64,000 nt of DNA from Saccharopolyspora rosea. Lineage in GTDB: Bacteria > Actinomycetota > Actinomycetes > Mycobacteriales > Pseudonocardiaceae. Positions 33,245 to 41,155 of this stretch are shown here, in pieces (positions within the stretch are counted from its first letter, which is position 1; the number at the start of each line of letters is the position of its first letter). The position numbers and the translations under genes were made by a program. The stretch spans positions 4,774,001 through 4,838,000 of the forward strand of contig NZ_CP102826.1 in NCBI RefSeq assembly GCF_025643595.1, given 5' to 3'. The notes below the pieces were generated by a model. It saw only the letters and a program-made list of their open reading frames with translations. It made no database searches and was not told the origin of the DNA.

Positions 33245-33534
33245 TCGCCTTCGGTGTGTTCGAGCACGCCCGCGTGGATCTCGCGCAGCGCGATCGACAG
33301 CGGCTTCTCCCGCGGGCCCGGCTCGACCAGCGGACCCACGTACTCCAGCAGGCCCTCGCCGAGCTGCGCGTAGTAGTCGTTGATCTGCCGGGCGCGCTTG
33401 GCCGCGTAGATCACCAGGGCGTACTTCGAGCTGACCTGCTCCAGCAGGTCGTCGATCGGAGGGTGGGTGATGCCCTCCGCGGTGTTCGTCGACGGGCTGC
33501 TGTTGAGCGCAGCCAGCGCGCTGGGGGTGGTCAC
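33241..33534 (-). CDS. rpoZ: RNA polymerase omega subunit
   Basis: 97 residues. '[34 protein letters not shown]' is the omega core that braces the beta' subunit, followed by the actinobacterial tail with '[17 protein letters not shown]'. In the usual place between gmk and coaBC. GTG start. Confidence 0.96.
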   Translation of the reverse strand: MTTPSALAALNSSPSTNTAEGITHPPIDDLLEQVSSKYALVIYAAKRARQINDYYAQLGEGLLEYVGPLVEPGPREKPLSIALREIHAGVLEHTEGE

Positions 33535-33610
33535 GTGAGTAGCTCCTGCTCCTCGTGGATGTCAGTAGGCCGACCGGCGGGATCGGGCGGACGGGCCGCC
33601 GGACACCGGC

Positions 33611-34213
33611 TCACCGATCGGAACCGAGAATCAATCGTAGCAATTCCCTGGTCGCGACCTGCACGTCGTCGTTGACGACCGCGGCGTCGAACTCCTCGCG
33701 CGCCGCGAGCTCCTCCCGTGCGGTCTCCAACCGGCGCCGCACCACCTCGGGGTCCTCGGTGCCGCGGCCGGTCAGCCGCTCCACGAGCACCTCCCACGAC
33801 GGGGGCAGCAGCATGACCAGCTGCGCCTCGGGCATCGCCCGGCGCACCTGGCGGGCGCCCTGCAGCTCGATCTCCAGCAGCGCCGGCCGCCCGGCGGCCA
33901 ACGCCTCCTCGACCGGTCGGCGCGGGGTCCCGTAGTAGTTGCCCGCGTACCGGGCGTGTTCGAGCATCTCGCCCGCGGCGATCATCCGCTCGAACTCGGC
34001 GGTGGTGACGAAGCGGTAGTGCACCCCGTCCACCTCACCGGGCCGCGGCGGGCGAGTGGTGGCCGACACGCTGAAGTACACCTCGGGCGCCTGCCTGCGC
34101 ACCTCGCCCAGCACGCTGGACTTGCCGACGCCGGAGGGGCCGGAAACGACGGTGAGCCGAGGCTCGCCCTGACGGACCAGCCTCGGCTCAGCGCCGGTTT
34201 TCGCGTCGATCAC
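33611..34213 (-). CDS. gmk: Guanylate kinase
   Basis: 200 residues. Phosphorylates GMP to GDP. P-loop GPSGVGKSS at 25-33; GMP-binding '[22 protein letters not shown]'; lid region '[15 protein letters not shown]'; '[13 protein letters not shown]'. GTG start overlaps the mihF stop by four bases. Confidence 0.97.
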   Translation of the reverse strand: MIDAKTGAEPRLVRQGEPRLTVVSGPSGVGKSSVLGEVRRQAPEVYFSVSATTRPPRPGEVDGVHYRFVTTAEFERMIAAGEMLEHARYAGNYYGTPRRPVEEALAAGRPALLEIELQGARQVRRAMPEAQLVMLLPPSWEVLVERLTGRGTEDPEVVRRRLETAREELAAREEFDAAVVNDDVQVATRELLRLILGSDR

Positions 34214-34530
34214 TCGCCGCTGAACTCGGCGAGCAGCGCCTTGCGCTGCCGCTCACCCAGTCCGCGCAGCCGACGGCTGTTGGCGATCTCCAGCCGCTCC
34301 ATGATCTGCTGAGCGCGCACCTTGCCAACGCCGGGAAGGGCTTCGAGCAGGGCGGAGACCTTCATCTTGCCCAGGACCTCGTCGTTGTCGGCGGTCTCCA
34401 GGACCTCGGCCAGGCTGGTTCCGCCTCGCTTGAGGCGCTCCTTGAGCTCAGCTCGGGCGCGACGGGCGGCAGCCGCCTTTTCCAGAGCTGCTGCCCGCTG
34501 CTCCTCGGTCAGCTGGGGAAGGGCCACCAT
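34210..34530 (-). CDS. mihF: Actinobacterial integration host factor MihF
   Basis: 106 residues. Small nucleoid-associated DNA-binding protein; named for its role in mycobacteriophage L5 integration and part of the conserved mihF-gmk pair. '[23 protein letters not shown]' is the basic N-terminal helix and '[40 protein letters not shown]' the H2TH-like DNA-binding domain. ATG at 34530 is close to GGAGG; the GTG one codon later has better spacing. Confidence 0.95.
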   Translation of the reverse strand: MVALPQLTEEQRAAALEKAAAARRARAELKERLKRGGTSLAEVLETADNDEVLGKMKVSALLEALPGVGKVRAQQIMERLEIANSRRLRGLGERQRKALLAEFSGE

Positions 34531-34979
34531 GTCCTCCGTGATGTGGGGTTTCTCTTGATCGGTGCGGCGACGGTACCGACTCCGCCCCGCCGGACTCCAA
34601 GTGGGGTCCGGTTTTTGTGAGCCGGATTCACCCGGTTCCGCCGCCGAGGCCCTCCGCAGCCACCCGTACAAGGCGTGCACGAGCGCAGGGGCCGTTGCAA
34701 GTACTACCAACAAAGCCGCTGAAGTGCACTAACCTCGGCCAAAACTCTTCGAATGTGTCCGATTTCCGGGCAGTTGAGCCATACCGGAGGTGTCCTCGCA
34801 GGTCAAACCGGGGTGAAAAGCCCCTCATCCGCGAGGTGATCAAGGACTCGCGATCATCCGCGCGCGGGACGGCTGTGGCGGACGGGACGGACGGGCTGGA
34901 CGGGCTCCCCCGCGCGGCGGGGCGAGGGGCCGGAGCGCGGGGCGAACGGTCCGTTCACCCCGGTACCGCGCCCCGGGCC
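34531..34979. other. 449-base intergenic region upstream of mihF
   Basis: No gene seen on either strand. It must hold the promoter of the mihF operon (minus strand). It also contains a strong hairpin with a T run (34,590-34,616) and a run of near-tandem GGACGGG units around 34,880-34,905. It marks the left border of the type VII gene insertion. Confidence 0.6.
34590..34616 (+). terminator. Hairpin plus T run upstream of mihF
   Basis: CCGGACTCC (34,590-34,598) pairs with GGGGTCCGG (34,603-34,611) with one G-T pair and an AAGT loop, then TTTTT. This is a good intrinsic terminator on the plus strand, yet no plus-strand gene ends here. It may stop antisense transcription into the next region, or in the other direction act as a leader hairpin of mihF. 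Confidence 0.4.
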
Positions 34980-35753
34980 TCACAGCGCCTTGAGCAGGTC
35001 CTGGACGCGCGAGGCCATGCGCTCCTTGTCGACCGGCGCGACCGTGGTCCACGGCTCGCCGGTGCGGCGGTTCTCCTCGATGACGTACCAGCCCTTGGCG
35101 GTGGCGAAGAAGTTGGTGACCATCCCAGCCCGGGTCCGGTTCCCGAGCCCGTCCATCGCGGCCGCTCCGACCTGGGCGAACGCGATGCGCGGCTCACCGG
35201 CCATCTCGACGATCGCCCGCGCGTCGTCGCGCCGCACCCCCTGCCGCACCAGGCCCTCGGCCATCGCCCGGTTCGACGCACCGGCCCCGTGCGCGGCAGC
35301 GGCCATCTGCGCGCTGCGCAGCGACACCCCGCGCCCCGGACCGGCCTGCACCTCGGGCAGCACGCTCAGCAGTGCGCGCACCATCGAATCGGCGGGCAGC
35401 GCCTGAAGCCGCACGCTCGTGTCGGTCCGGACCGCCATCGTCGCGGCGGTGCGCACGTTGGCGACCAGGCCGCTCAGCGGCTCCTCGTCGCCGTCCGGGG
35501 TGCGGTAGCGGTAGGTGATGTCGAAGGCGCGCTCGTAGCGGTGCAGGGGGAGCAACAGCCCGTGGACGTCGTCCTCGCGGTCCCGGTCGCCGAACCCGAG
35601 CGCGCGCAGCTCCTCCCAGGCGCGCTCCTCGGCCTCGCGGCGCTCGGACTGCAGCACGCCGTCGGGGAGCACGTTGATCACCAACGGCTTGGCCCCCAGC
35701 TGGAAGTGCTTCCACGCCTCGTAGAACGCCTGCTTCGACAGCTCGATCTTCAC
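34980..35753 (-). CDS. EspG-type ESX secretion chaperone
   Basis: 257 residues. GTG at 35753 has GGGGAG upstream. EspG family proteins bind PE-PPE pairs in the cytosol and hand them to an ESX system. Seen: opening 'KIELSKQAFYEAWKHFQLG', 'LGFGDRDREDDVHGLLLPLHRYERAFDITYRYRTPDGDE' and late 'GWYVIEENRRTGEPWTTVAPVD', typical of actinobacterial EspG. It directly follows a PPE-like gene on the same strand, which is its expected client. No ESX membrane components are in the window. Confidence 0.85.
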   Translation of the reverse strand: MKIELSKQAFYEAWKHFQLGAKPLVINVLPDGVLQSERREAEERAWEELRALGFGDRDREDDVHGLLLPLHRYERAFDITYRYRTPDGDEEPLSGLVANVRTAATMAVRTDTSVRLQALPADSMVRALLSVLPEVQAGPGRGVSLRSAQMAAAAHGAGASNRAMAEGLVRQGVRRDDARAIVEMAGEPRIAFAQVGAAAMDGLGNRTRAGMVTNFFATAKGWYVIEENRRTGEPWTTVAPVDKERMASRVQDLLKAL

Positions 35754-35845
35754 GAATGCTCCCCAGCCGAACACTGTGGGCGGCATCGACCACGCGATGC
35801 CGCCCACAACGGTTTTGAGTTGGAACTTCCTCTGACTGCTGCTGA

Positions 35846-37078
35846 CTACCGCTGTTCCCAGTCGCCGAACACCGGCGGCGCCACCTTCGGCATGTCCTCG
35901 TCGAAGAAGCCGTGGTCGCCCTTGAGGTATTCGGGTGTCTCGTGCTCCTGGTCCTCCTCGCCGCGCTTGCCCTGGCCGCGGCCGGCCCCGGCCGCGGCGG
36001 TGCTGCCGCTCCGGCCCCCGGCGGCGCTCGACCCGGACCCCGAACCGGAGCCCGCCTGACCACCGGCACCGGCCCGACCACCGGCGCCGGGGCCACCGGT
36101 CCGGCCACCGGCCCCGAGACCACCGCGCCCGCCGAGGCCGCCGGCACGTCCGCCCGCGCCCCCGGAGCCGGCACCGCCACCACCGGCGAAGCCACCGAAA
36201 CCGCCCCCGGTTCCGCCACCTGCGGTACCGCCCTGACCAGGGCCGACCTGGCTCTGGCCGGGCACGGGCAGCGTCCCGGGCCGCTCGTACCAGGCGGAGC
36301 CGGTGCCTGCACCACCGCTGCCGCCGGAACCGATCCCGCCGAGGCCGCCACCGGCCCCACCCCCGGAGCCGCTGCCGACGCCGTGACCGCTCCCGATCCC
36401 GGAGCCGGAACCGCCCCCGGCCGAGAACCCGGCGCTGTGCGTCCCGGACGGCGTCGCCGAACCGCCGTGGCCGAAGGACGGGTTCTGCTGGCCGACGGAC
36501 GGGACGTGTCCGCCCTGAACGGAGGTTTCGACCCCGCCGCCCGGGGGCGGCGTGAACACCGCGCTGGCGGCGACGGCGCCCTGCGAGGAGTTGTCGTAGG
36601 CCTGGAAGGCCGCCACGGCCTCCTGGCGCAGCTTCTCGTTGTGCGCCTTGGCGTCCTCGGCGTCGGTCGTCCCGGTCCAGAACTTGTCCCAGTGCTCGTG
36701 GAGCCAGCCCTGGTCCGGGACCTCCTGCTCCTCGCCCTTGGCCGGGATCGAGGTCTTGACCTTGTTGAACGCCTCGCCCTGCTCGCTCATCAGCTGGGAC
36801 TGGGCCTTCGCGTTGTCCGCGGTCACCTCGGTCCACAGCACGATCGGCGCGACGGCGCCCTGCATGGCTTCACCGGACTTGGACTGCATGTAGGCGCCGG
36901 CCTCGTTGAGCTTGCCGCGCACCCGGTCGGCCAGGTCCCGCAGGTACTTGTCCTCGCCCTCCCAGCCGGTCTTCTTCTGGAACAAGCCGTCGGCCGAGCC
37001 GCCCTCGACCCACCCACGCATCTGCGCCAACGACGCACCCTCGAAGTCCGAGGGCTCAAGCTGTCTCGGATCGGTCAT
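35846..37078 (-). CDS. PPE-like type VII secretion substrate with Gly-rich C-terminus
   Basis: 410 residues. The N-terminal 160 residues are helical (ASLAQMRGWVEGGSADGLFQKKTGWE, then AGAYMQSKSGEAMQGAVAPIVLW), the PPE/WXG-like docking part. From about residue 175 to 375 it is almost pure Gly/Ser/Ala/Pro low-complexity sequence, then a short acidic tail ends DEDMPKVAPPVFGDWEQR. That tail recurs in Pseudonocardiales PPE-like proteins. Neighbours are a PE-like gene, a DUF3558 lipoprotein and an EspG chaperone, so it is probably exported. The Gly-rich DNA is not a CRISPR array. Confidence 0.75.
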   Translation of the reverse strand: MTDPRQLEPSDFEGASLAQMRGWVEGGSADGLFQKKTGWEGEDKYLRDLADRVRGKLNEAGAYMQSKSGEAMQGAVAPIVLWTEVTADNAKAQSQLMSEQGEAFNKVKTSIPAKGEEQEVPDQGWLHEHWDKFWTGTTDAEDAKAHNEKLRQEAVAAFQAYDNSSQGAVAASAVFTPPPGGGVETSVQGGHVPSVGQQNPSFGHGGSATPSGTHSAGFSAGGGSGSGIGSGHGVGSGSGGGAGGGLGGIGSGGSGGAGTGSAWYERPGTLPVPGQSQVGPGQGGTAGGGTGGGFGGFAGGGGAGSGGAGGRAGGLGGRGGLGAGGRTGGPGAGGRAGAGGQAGSGSGSGSSAAGGRSGSTAAAGAGRGQGKRGEEDQEHETPEYLKGDHGFFDEDMPKVAPPVFGDWEQR

Positions 37079-37090
37079 CCCTCGTCCCCC

Positions 37091-37639
37091 TCATGCGTTG
37101 GGAAGGTTCTGGATCGCCGCCTGGGCGAACTTCTTCGAAAGCTCACAAGGGTTTGGATCGCCATGTGGCACCAGGGTGTTGATGTACAGCGACCCTTGGT
37201 CCGAGACGTCCAGTGACAGCAAGCAGTTCGTCTTGTTCGTCCCCACCTGCGCGGCGGGGTAACCGCCCACGTCCAGCATTTGGGCGCTCGACCGTCGAGC
37301 GTCGGCGAACTTCTGCATCGTTTGGCTCTTGTCAGCCGAAATGAAGACCATGAAGCCACCGCCGGAAGCGCCTTGGAGGTAGTCACAACCCGGCTTGCCG
37401 TTCGAGTCACCGGGCTCTGGGGGCTGGTCAGCGCCGAGCGACTTGGCTTGATCCTGCGAGACCACTGAACACGGATCAGCGACGTCCAGCGACTTCGTTG
37501 GCGCCGCGCGGTGGGGCTGGGGCTTCGCAGCAGGCGTCGCGTTGTCAGATTCAGGTGGAGCGTCGCCGCTCCCCTGGCCACTACATCCAGCCAGCACAGC
37601 ACTGGCCAGAATCGCCCCAACAGCAAGTGCTTTACGCAC
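37091..37639 (-). CDS. DUF3558 lipoprotein
   Basis: 182 residues. Type II signal peptide with lipobox VLAGC (Cys19), so membrane-anchored on the outside. DUF3558 features: 'DPCSVVSQDQAKSLG', a central Cys (GKPGCDYL) and 'GYPAAQVGTNKTNCLLSLDVSDQGSLYINTLV'. DUF3558 lipoproteins are frequently encoded beside PE/PPE-like genes in Pseudonocardiales; function unknown. It overlaps the upstream PE-like gene by eight bases and lies 12 bases before the PPE-like gene. A/T content is visibly higher than in core genes. Confidence 0.85.
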   Translation of the reverse strand: MRKALAVGAILASAVLAGCSGQGSGDAPPESDNATPAAKPQPHRAAPTKSLDVADPCSVVSQDQAKSLGADQPPEPGDSNGKPGCDYLQGASGGGFMVFISADKSQTMQKFADARRSSAQMLDVGGYPAAQVGTNKTNCLLSLDVSDQGSLYINTLVPHGDPNPCELSKKFAQAAIQNLPNA

Positions 37640-38162
37640 GATTCACTCCCCGAAAACCTTCGACGGCATTCTGCTCGTCGGTCCTGGTCTGCGTGGCATG
37701 TGCCCGGAGGTTCGCAGCGACCTCGTCGAATCGGTCCGCGAGTTTGAGGTAGTTGTCCAGGTAGGCGGAGTCGTCGCCAGCAGCGACTTCCCCGTACTTG
37801 GCTGCGACCTGTGTACTGACGGGGTCTGTTCCAGGCGGGTCTATGGACGCGAGGTCATTCACGTCTCGCTGGCGCTTCCTCAGCCCCTTCGCCTCGTCCT
37901 CGAAGAACCTCGCCAAACCGTCGACCTTGTCCGGGTCGACAAGCATGGTGGCACCGGCATCCAGCGCCTTCGCCAGGTCCGCCTTCGCGGATGCCCGCTG
38001 CAGCGTCTCGGCCATCCCAGCTGCACCGGCTGCCCCGATCACCGGGGCGGCCGCGAACGGCAGGCCGCTCTGGCCGATTGCGGTCTGCGCCGCTGCCTGC
38101 TGGTAGAAGTGCTGGTCGGTCGCATCCATCGGGATCTGGCTGTCGTCCCCCTCGGCACCCAC
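37632..38162 (-). CDS. PE-like / ESX-associated helical protein
   Basis: 176 residues from GTG. Ala/Gln-rich helix at the N-terminus followed by a hydrophobic Gly-Ala segment (LPFAAAPVIGAAGAAGMAE) and two long helices (LARFFEDEAKGLRKRQRDVNDLA; YLDNYLKLADRFDEVAANLRAHA). This matches the PE-like partner genes that precede DUF3558-PPE-EspG operons in Pseudonocardiales. First gene of a four-gene operon. Identification rests on pattern and context. Confidence 0.6.
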   Translation of the reverse strand: MGAEGDDSQIPMDATDQHFYQQAAAQTAIGQSGLPFAAAPVIGAAGAAGMAETLQRASAKADLAKALDAGATMLVDPDKVDGLARFFEDEAKGLRKRQRDVNDLASIDPPGTDPVSTQVAAKYGEVAAGDDSAYLDNYLKLADRFDEVAANLRAHATQTRTDEQNAVEGFRGVNRA

Positions 38163-38184
38163 CGCTGAACTCCCCTCGTCCAGT

Positions 38185-38226
38185 AGCCGCCGCGGCGCGG
38201 CGGCTGATCACTTGCCAGCGTGGCAA
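38185..38226 (-). promoter_or_regulatory. Hairpin and TTGCCA palindrome in front of the PE-like/PPE operon
   Basis: Two palindromes lie just upstream of the GTG at 38162: AGCCGCCGC/GCGGCGGCT with a 3-base loop (38,185-38,205) and TTGCCAGCGTGGCAA (38,212-38,226), whose 6-base arms match exactly. The second looks like an operator. Function is inferred from position only. Confidence 0.4.
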
Positions 38227-38332
38227 ACGTTAGCGCACGCGCGCGGAGGCATGGACCGAAGTCGACAAAGCAGTCACTGCGGCATCCGGGTGAAACTGGA
38301 TCCCGGGCCGCCGGGGGTGACGAGGGCCCGGG

Positions 38333-38560
38333 CTACACGTCGAAGCGGCCCGCTTTGAGGTCGCGGATGAAGGCGGTCCAGGTCTCGGCCGCGAACAGGA
38401 CCGATCCACCGTCGGGATCCTTGGAGTCGCGGGCGGCAACGGCATGACCGGCGAAGGCCACCTCCACGCAGTTGCCGTAGTTCGTACTGCGACTGCTCTT
38501 GCGCCACAGAACGGTCGAGAGGTTGACGGTCGCCACTGGAAGCTCCTCACGGTCCTTCAT
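38333..38560 (-). CDS. DUF397 protein
   Basis: 75 residues. Core 'WRKSSRSTNYGNCVEVA' and 'VAARDSKDPDGGSVLFAAETWTAFIRDLKAGRF' is the unmistakable DUF397 fold, found almost only in sporulating actinomycetes next to an XRE regulator. The two are thought to form an antitoxin/anti-factor-like pair; in Streptomyces one such pair (BldB-type) affects differentiation. Start overlaps the stop of the regulator gene by four bases. Confidence 0.93.
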   Translation of the reverse strand: MKDREELPVATVNLSTVLWRKSSRSTNYGNCVEVAFAGHAVAARDSKDPDGGSVLFAAETWTAFIRDLKAGRFDV

Positions 38561-39408
38561 GTCAACTCATCAGCGGTGCGTTCGATGAGCTCGACCGAAT
38601 CTTGTGGCGACAGCGCGACATCGCACAACCGCCGAAGGGATTCCTTGGCTCCCGCCACGTGCTCAACTTCTTCCAGAAACGCACTGCTCCACCGGTTTTC
38701 CAGGAAGACCAGGTCGGCGTGGTGCTCGAACTCCAGGAGCACGAACGGACCTTCCACGCCGGGATGGACGCCTGCCGCCAGTGGGAGCACCCGGAGGGTC
38801 ACGTTCTCCCGACTGGTCGCACTGATCAGGTGCCTGAGCTGGCGGTACATCAGACCTGCGCTGCCGACCGGACGCGACAGGATGCTCTGCTCGACCAGAA
38901 ACTCGAAGTGCGGAGCTTTGGCAGAGTCGAAGATCATCTGCCGCGACATGCGGGCAGTGACGAGCGTCTCGATGTCTCTGGGCGTGAGATCGGGGTCGGT
39001 TCCTTCCGCAAGCGCCGCAGCGTACTCCGACGTTTGCAGCAGTCCGGGGACCACCATCGTCTCGTAGTTGTGGATCGCCACCGCTTCTTTCTCGAAGCGG
39101 ATCAGGTCCTCCCACATGGCAGGCAAGCGGCCGTCCTGGACTTGCCACCAGTTGCGGTTCGCGCCGTTGCGGACGAGCGCGAGGAGTTCCTCGCGGCGTT
39201 CGGCCGGGACGCGGTACAGGCCCAGCAGTGCCGCCACGTCGTCCGGGTACAGGCCGCGCTGGCCGGTTTCCATCCGGCTGAGCTTGCTCATGGACATCCC
39301 CAGCGAGCGCGCGACCTCCTCCGCGGCCAGGCCGCTGCGGAGGCGTAGTTCGCGCAGTTCGCTGGAGACGCGCCTGACCCGGACCGGAACTCCCGTTCGT
39401 CCGCCCAT
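38557..39408 (-). CDS. XRE-family regulator with DUF5753 domain
   Basis: 283 residues from the ATG at 39408, which has GGGAG upstream. N-terminal helix-turn-helix: 'RLRSGLAAEEVARSLGMSMSKLSRMETGQRGL'. The remainder is DUF5753: 'IHNYETMVVPGLLQTSEYAAA', 'HFEFLVEQSILSRPVG', 'LRVLPLAAGVHPGVEGPFVLLEF'. Works with the overlapping DUF397 gene. Ligand and targets unknown; the divergent gap to 39577 is the likely regulated promoter. Confidence 0.93.
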   Translation of the reverse strand: MGGRTGVPVRVRRVSSELRELRLRSGLAAEEVARSLGMSMSKLSRMETGQRGLYPDDVAALLGLYRVPAERREELLALVRNGANRNWWQVQDGRLPAMWEDLIRFEKEAVAIHNYETMVVPGLLQTSEYAAALAEGTDPDLTPRDIETLVTARMSRQMIFDSAKAPHFEFLVEQSILSRPVGSAGLMYRQLRHLISATSRENVTLRVLPLAAGVHPGVEGPFVLLEFEHHADLVFLENRWSSAFLEEVEHVAGAKESLRRLCDVALSPQDSVELIERTADELT

Positions 39409-39576
39409 CTGCACTCCCGGTTTCGGAATCGATGCGACCTTCGCCGATCACCATCGCGGGTTGCCGACGGGGCAAGTAAGTCCGGTCACCCGAAAGGAAT
39501 GTTGCTTGCCCCGGAAAGAAGTCCCGAAGGTCTCGGTGCAGGCAACAGAGAACGCGAAAACGATTGGGAGGCAACG

Positions 39577-39795
39577 ATGTGCGCGAGTTGGCGCATCGGG
39601 CGCGACGACGCTCGTGACGAGGTGACCGTGACCATGCTGCTGCGCGACGAGATCGCGATTTCCCAGGATGGCGCGGAAATCGTCGTCAGCAGCGGGCAGT
39701 TGTCCGAACTCGCCGACAAGCTCTATTTCCTGGACCAGGCGTTCCGGGCCGACGCGCGCGACGTGGTGGAGGCGCTGTGCTCACCGGCGAAGTGA
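39577..39795 (+). CDS. Small hypothetical protein divergent from XRE regulator
   Basis: 72 residues. ATG at 39577 preceded by GGGAGG. Acidic, soluble, ending 'ALCSPAK'; no family recognised. Strand-like start (DEVTVTMLLRDEIAISQDGAEIVVS) followed by helices (LSELADKLYFLDQAFRADARDVVEALC). Its position divergent from the XRE-DUF397 pair suggests regulation by it. It overlaps the next gene by 19 bases. Confidence 0.6.
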   Translation: MCASWRIGRDDARDEVTVTMLLRDEIAISQDGAEIVVSSGQLSELADKLYFLDQAFRADARDVVEALCSPAK

Positions 39796-40571
39796 AAGGT
39801 GCCCGGCCAACTCGGAGTCCGAACGGGAAGCGATGGCCGTTGGTCGTCGCGGCGGTCGTCGCGTTGTCGGTGATCGCAGTGGCGGCCCGGATCGGCTACC
39901 TCGTCGTGGAGGATGCCAACCAGCCGCAGGCCCGACCCGCTCCGGAGGCGGGAACGCCCACGCGCACCACCGAGCCGCCTCCGCCCAGGCCCGGTGCTCC
40001 GGTGCCCTGCGACCCGGCACGTCCGGTCTTCGGGGAGTGCTTTCCCCCGGACTACGACCCCGACGCCGTGCTGGACCGCGTCGCCGCGCAGGGCTGGCAC
40101 TGCCTGCGCAAGGGCGAGATGGACGAAGTCGGCAGCCCCGTGTTCGAGCCCCGGAAGTGCGAGGTCGAGGACAACGTCGGACAGCCCTACACCATCCGGG
40201 CTTCGATCAGTTACCAAACCCACGACTTCAAGCCGTCCGGCAAGCTCCGCTCATTCGAGCTGTACGCGACGACTTCGGCCGTGGCACACCGGGGTGAGCA
40301 CACCTCCCGCGAAGACGCGATCAAGGCAGTGATCACGGCCTACCGGATCACGGGCGAGCACATCTGGCAGGGCCATCCCGAACAGGCCCGGGAAGCGGCT
40401 GCGGTGTTCGAGGAGATCACACCGCGCTGCTACTCCCCGCAGGCCGGAACGCTCAACGGCGCGAGCGTGCGCACGGCGTCCGGTTTCGAGATCACCTGCA
40501 GCGGTTCGGCGGGCGTGGCGTCGGGAGACGTTGTGACCTACGGCCAGTCGTTGCAGATCAAGCCCGCCTGA
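39777..40571 (+). CDS. Single-pass membrane protein with extracytoplasmic domain
   Basis: 264 residues from GTG, with GGAGG four bases upstream inside the preceding gene. Basic cytoplasmic start, membrane helix at about 20-44 (WPLVVAAVVALSVIAVAARIGYLVV), Pro/Thr-rich stalk to about 75, then a domain with several Cys (VPCDPARPVFGECFPPDYD, GWHCLRKGE, PRCYSPQAG, FEITCSGSA). No family recognised. Coupled to the 72-residue gene. The stop is followed two bases later by a repeat copy. Confidence 0.65.
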   Translation: MLTGEVKGARPTRSPNGKRWPLVVAAVVALSVIAVAARIGYLVVEDANQPQARPAPEAGTPTRTTEPPPPRPGAPVPCDPARPVFGECFPPDYDPDAVLDRVAAQGWHCLRKGEMDEVGSPVFEPRKCEVEDNVGQPYTIRASISYQTHDFKPSGKLRSFELYATTSAVAHRGEHTSREDAIKAVITAYRITGEHIWQGHPEQAREAAAVFEEITPRCYSPQAGTLNGASVRTASGFEITCSGSAGVASGDVVTYGQSLQIKPA

Positions 40572-40573
40572 GC

Positions 40574-40665
40574 GCCTGTCGTTGAACTCGTTTTGCGTGG
40601 CGGTGCCGGGAGCGGAACCTCAGCGGCCGTCTCGGCTGTGGGCGCCCCTCCTGATGTATGTCCAG
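40574..40665 (-). repeat. Partial copy (about 92 bp) of dispersed repeat
   Basis: GCCTGTCGTTGAACTCGTTT at the left end, then GCGGAACCTCAGCGGCCGTC and CCCCTCCTGATGTATG, matches the reverse complement of the right arm of the full element (15,278 down to about 15,140) with one internal deletion. Only one arm and the centre are present. It fills the gap between the membrane protein and the convergent lipoprotein gene. Confidence 0.7.
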
Positions 40666-40675
40666 TTCCGCCGAC

Positions 40676-41155
40676 TCAGTCGTGATTCCCCTTGCCGTGC
40701 TGGTGGCCGCCGCCGTTGTCGCCCTGGCCGCCGTCGTTGCGGTGGTTGCCGCTGTTGCCCGGGCCCCGGTACTGGTCCCACTCGTCGCCCCACGGGAAGC
40801 CGTCCGGGGCCGGTTCGGTGGGTGCGGGGGTCGGAACGGTGATCGTGACCGGTGCGGGCGGGGGCGGCGGGGTGATGGTGCGCACGTCGTCGGCGACCCG
40901 GTCGGCGGCGGCCAGCACCGTTCGCGCGGTGGCCTCGTCCATCTTGCCCTGGGACTGCGCGGCGGCGACCGAGCGGGTGAGGTCGGCCAGGGCCGACTCG
41001 GCGGCGCCGCGGTCCTGGCGCTGCGCGGCCGCCCGGACGGCGGCGACCTTGCCGATCAGTTGGCCGCGGACCTGCGGGTCCACCGCGGACGCGGGGTCAC
41101 CGCCGCACGCGGCGAGCACGCAGGCCAGCAGCGGGAGCAGCAGCAGACGCCTCAT
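40676..41155 (-). CDS. Lipoprotein with His/Gly/Asn-rich tail, coupled to Ser/Thr kinase
   Basis: 159 residues. Lipobox LAAC after a Leu-rich signal peptide (MRRLLLLPLLACVLAAC). A helical middle (VRGQLIGKVAAVRAAAQRQDRGAAESALADL) leads into a Pro-rich stretch and a tail rich in Gly, Asn, His and Asp (NSGNHRNDGGQGDNGGGHQHGKG), which could bind metal. ATG overlaps the kinase stop (ATGA), so it is probably the extracellular partner of that membrane kinase. Confidence 0.7.
   Translation of the reverse strand: MRRLLLLPLLACVLAACGGDPASAVDPQVRGQLIGKVAAVRAAAQRQDRGAAESALADLTRSVAAAQSQGKMDEATARTVLAAADRVADDVRTITPPPPPAPVTITVPTPAPTEPAPDGFPWGDEWDQYRGPGNSGNHRNDGGQGDNGGGHQHGKGNHD

Noticed and set aside
34875..34910. 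Near-tandem GGACGGG units
   Set aside because: A few irregular 7-9 base units in GC-rich intergenic DNA; no evidence of function.
36000..36560. Repetitive GC-rich DNA resembling a repeat array
   Set aside because: It encodes the Gly/Ser linker of the PPE-like protein; there are no constant repeats or spacers, so it is not CRISPR.
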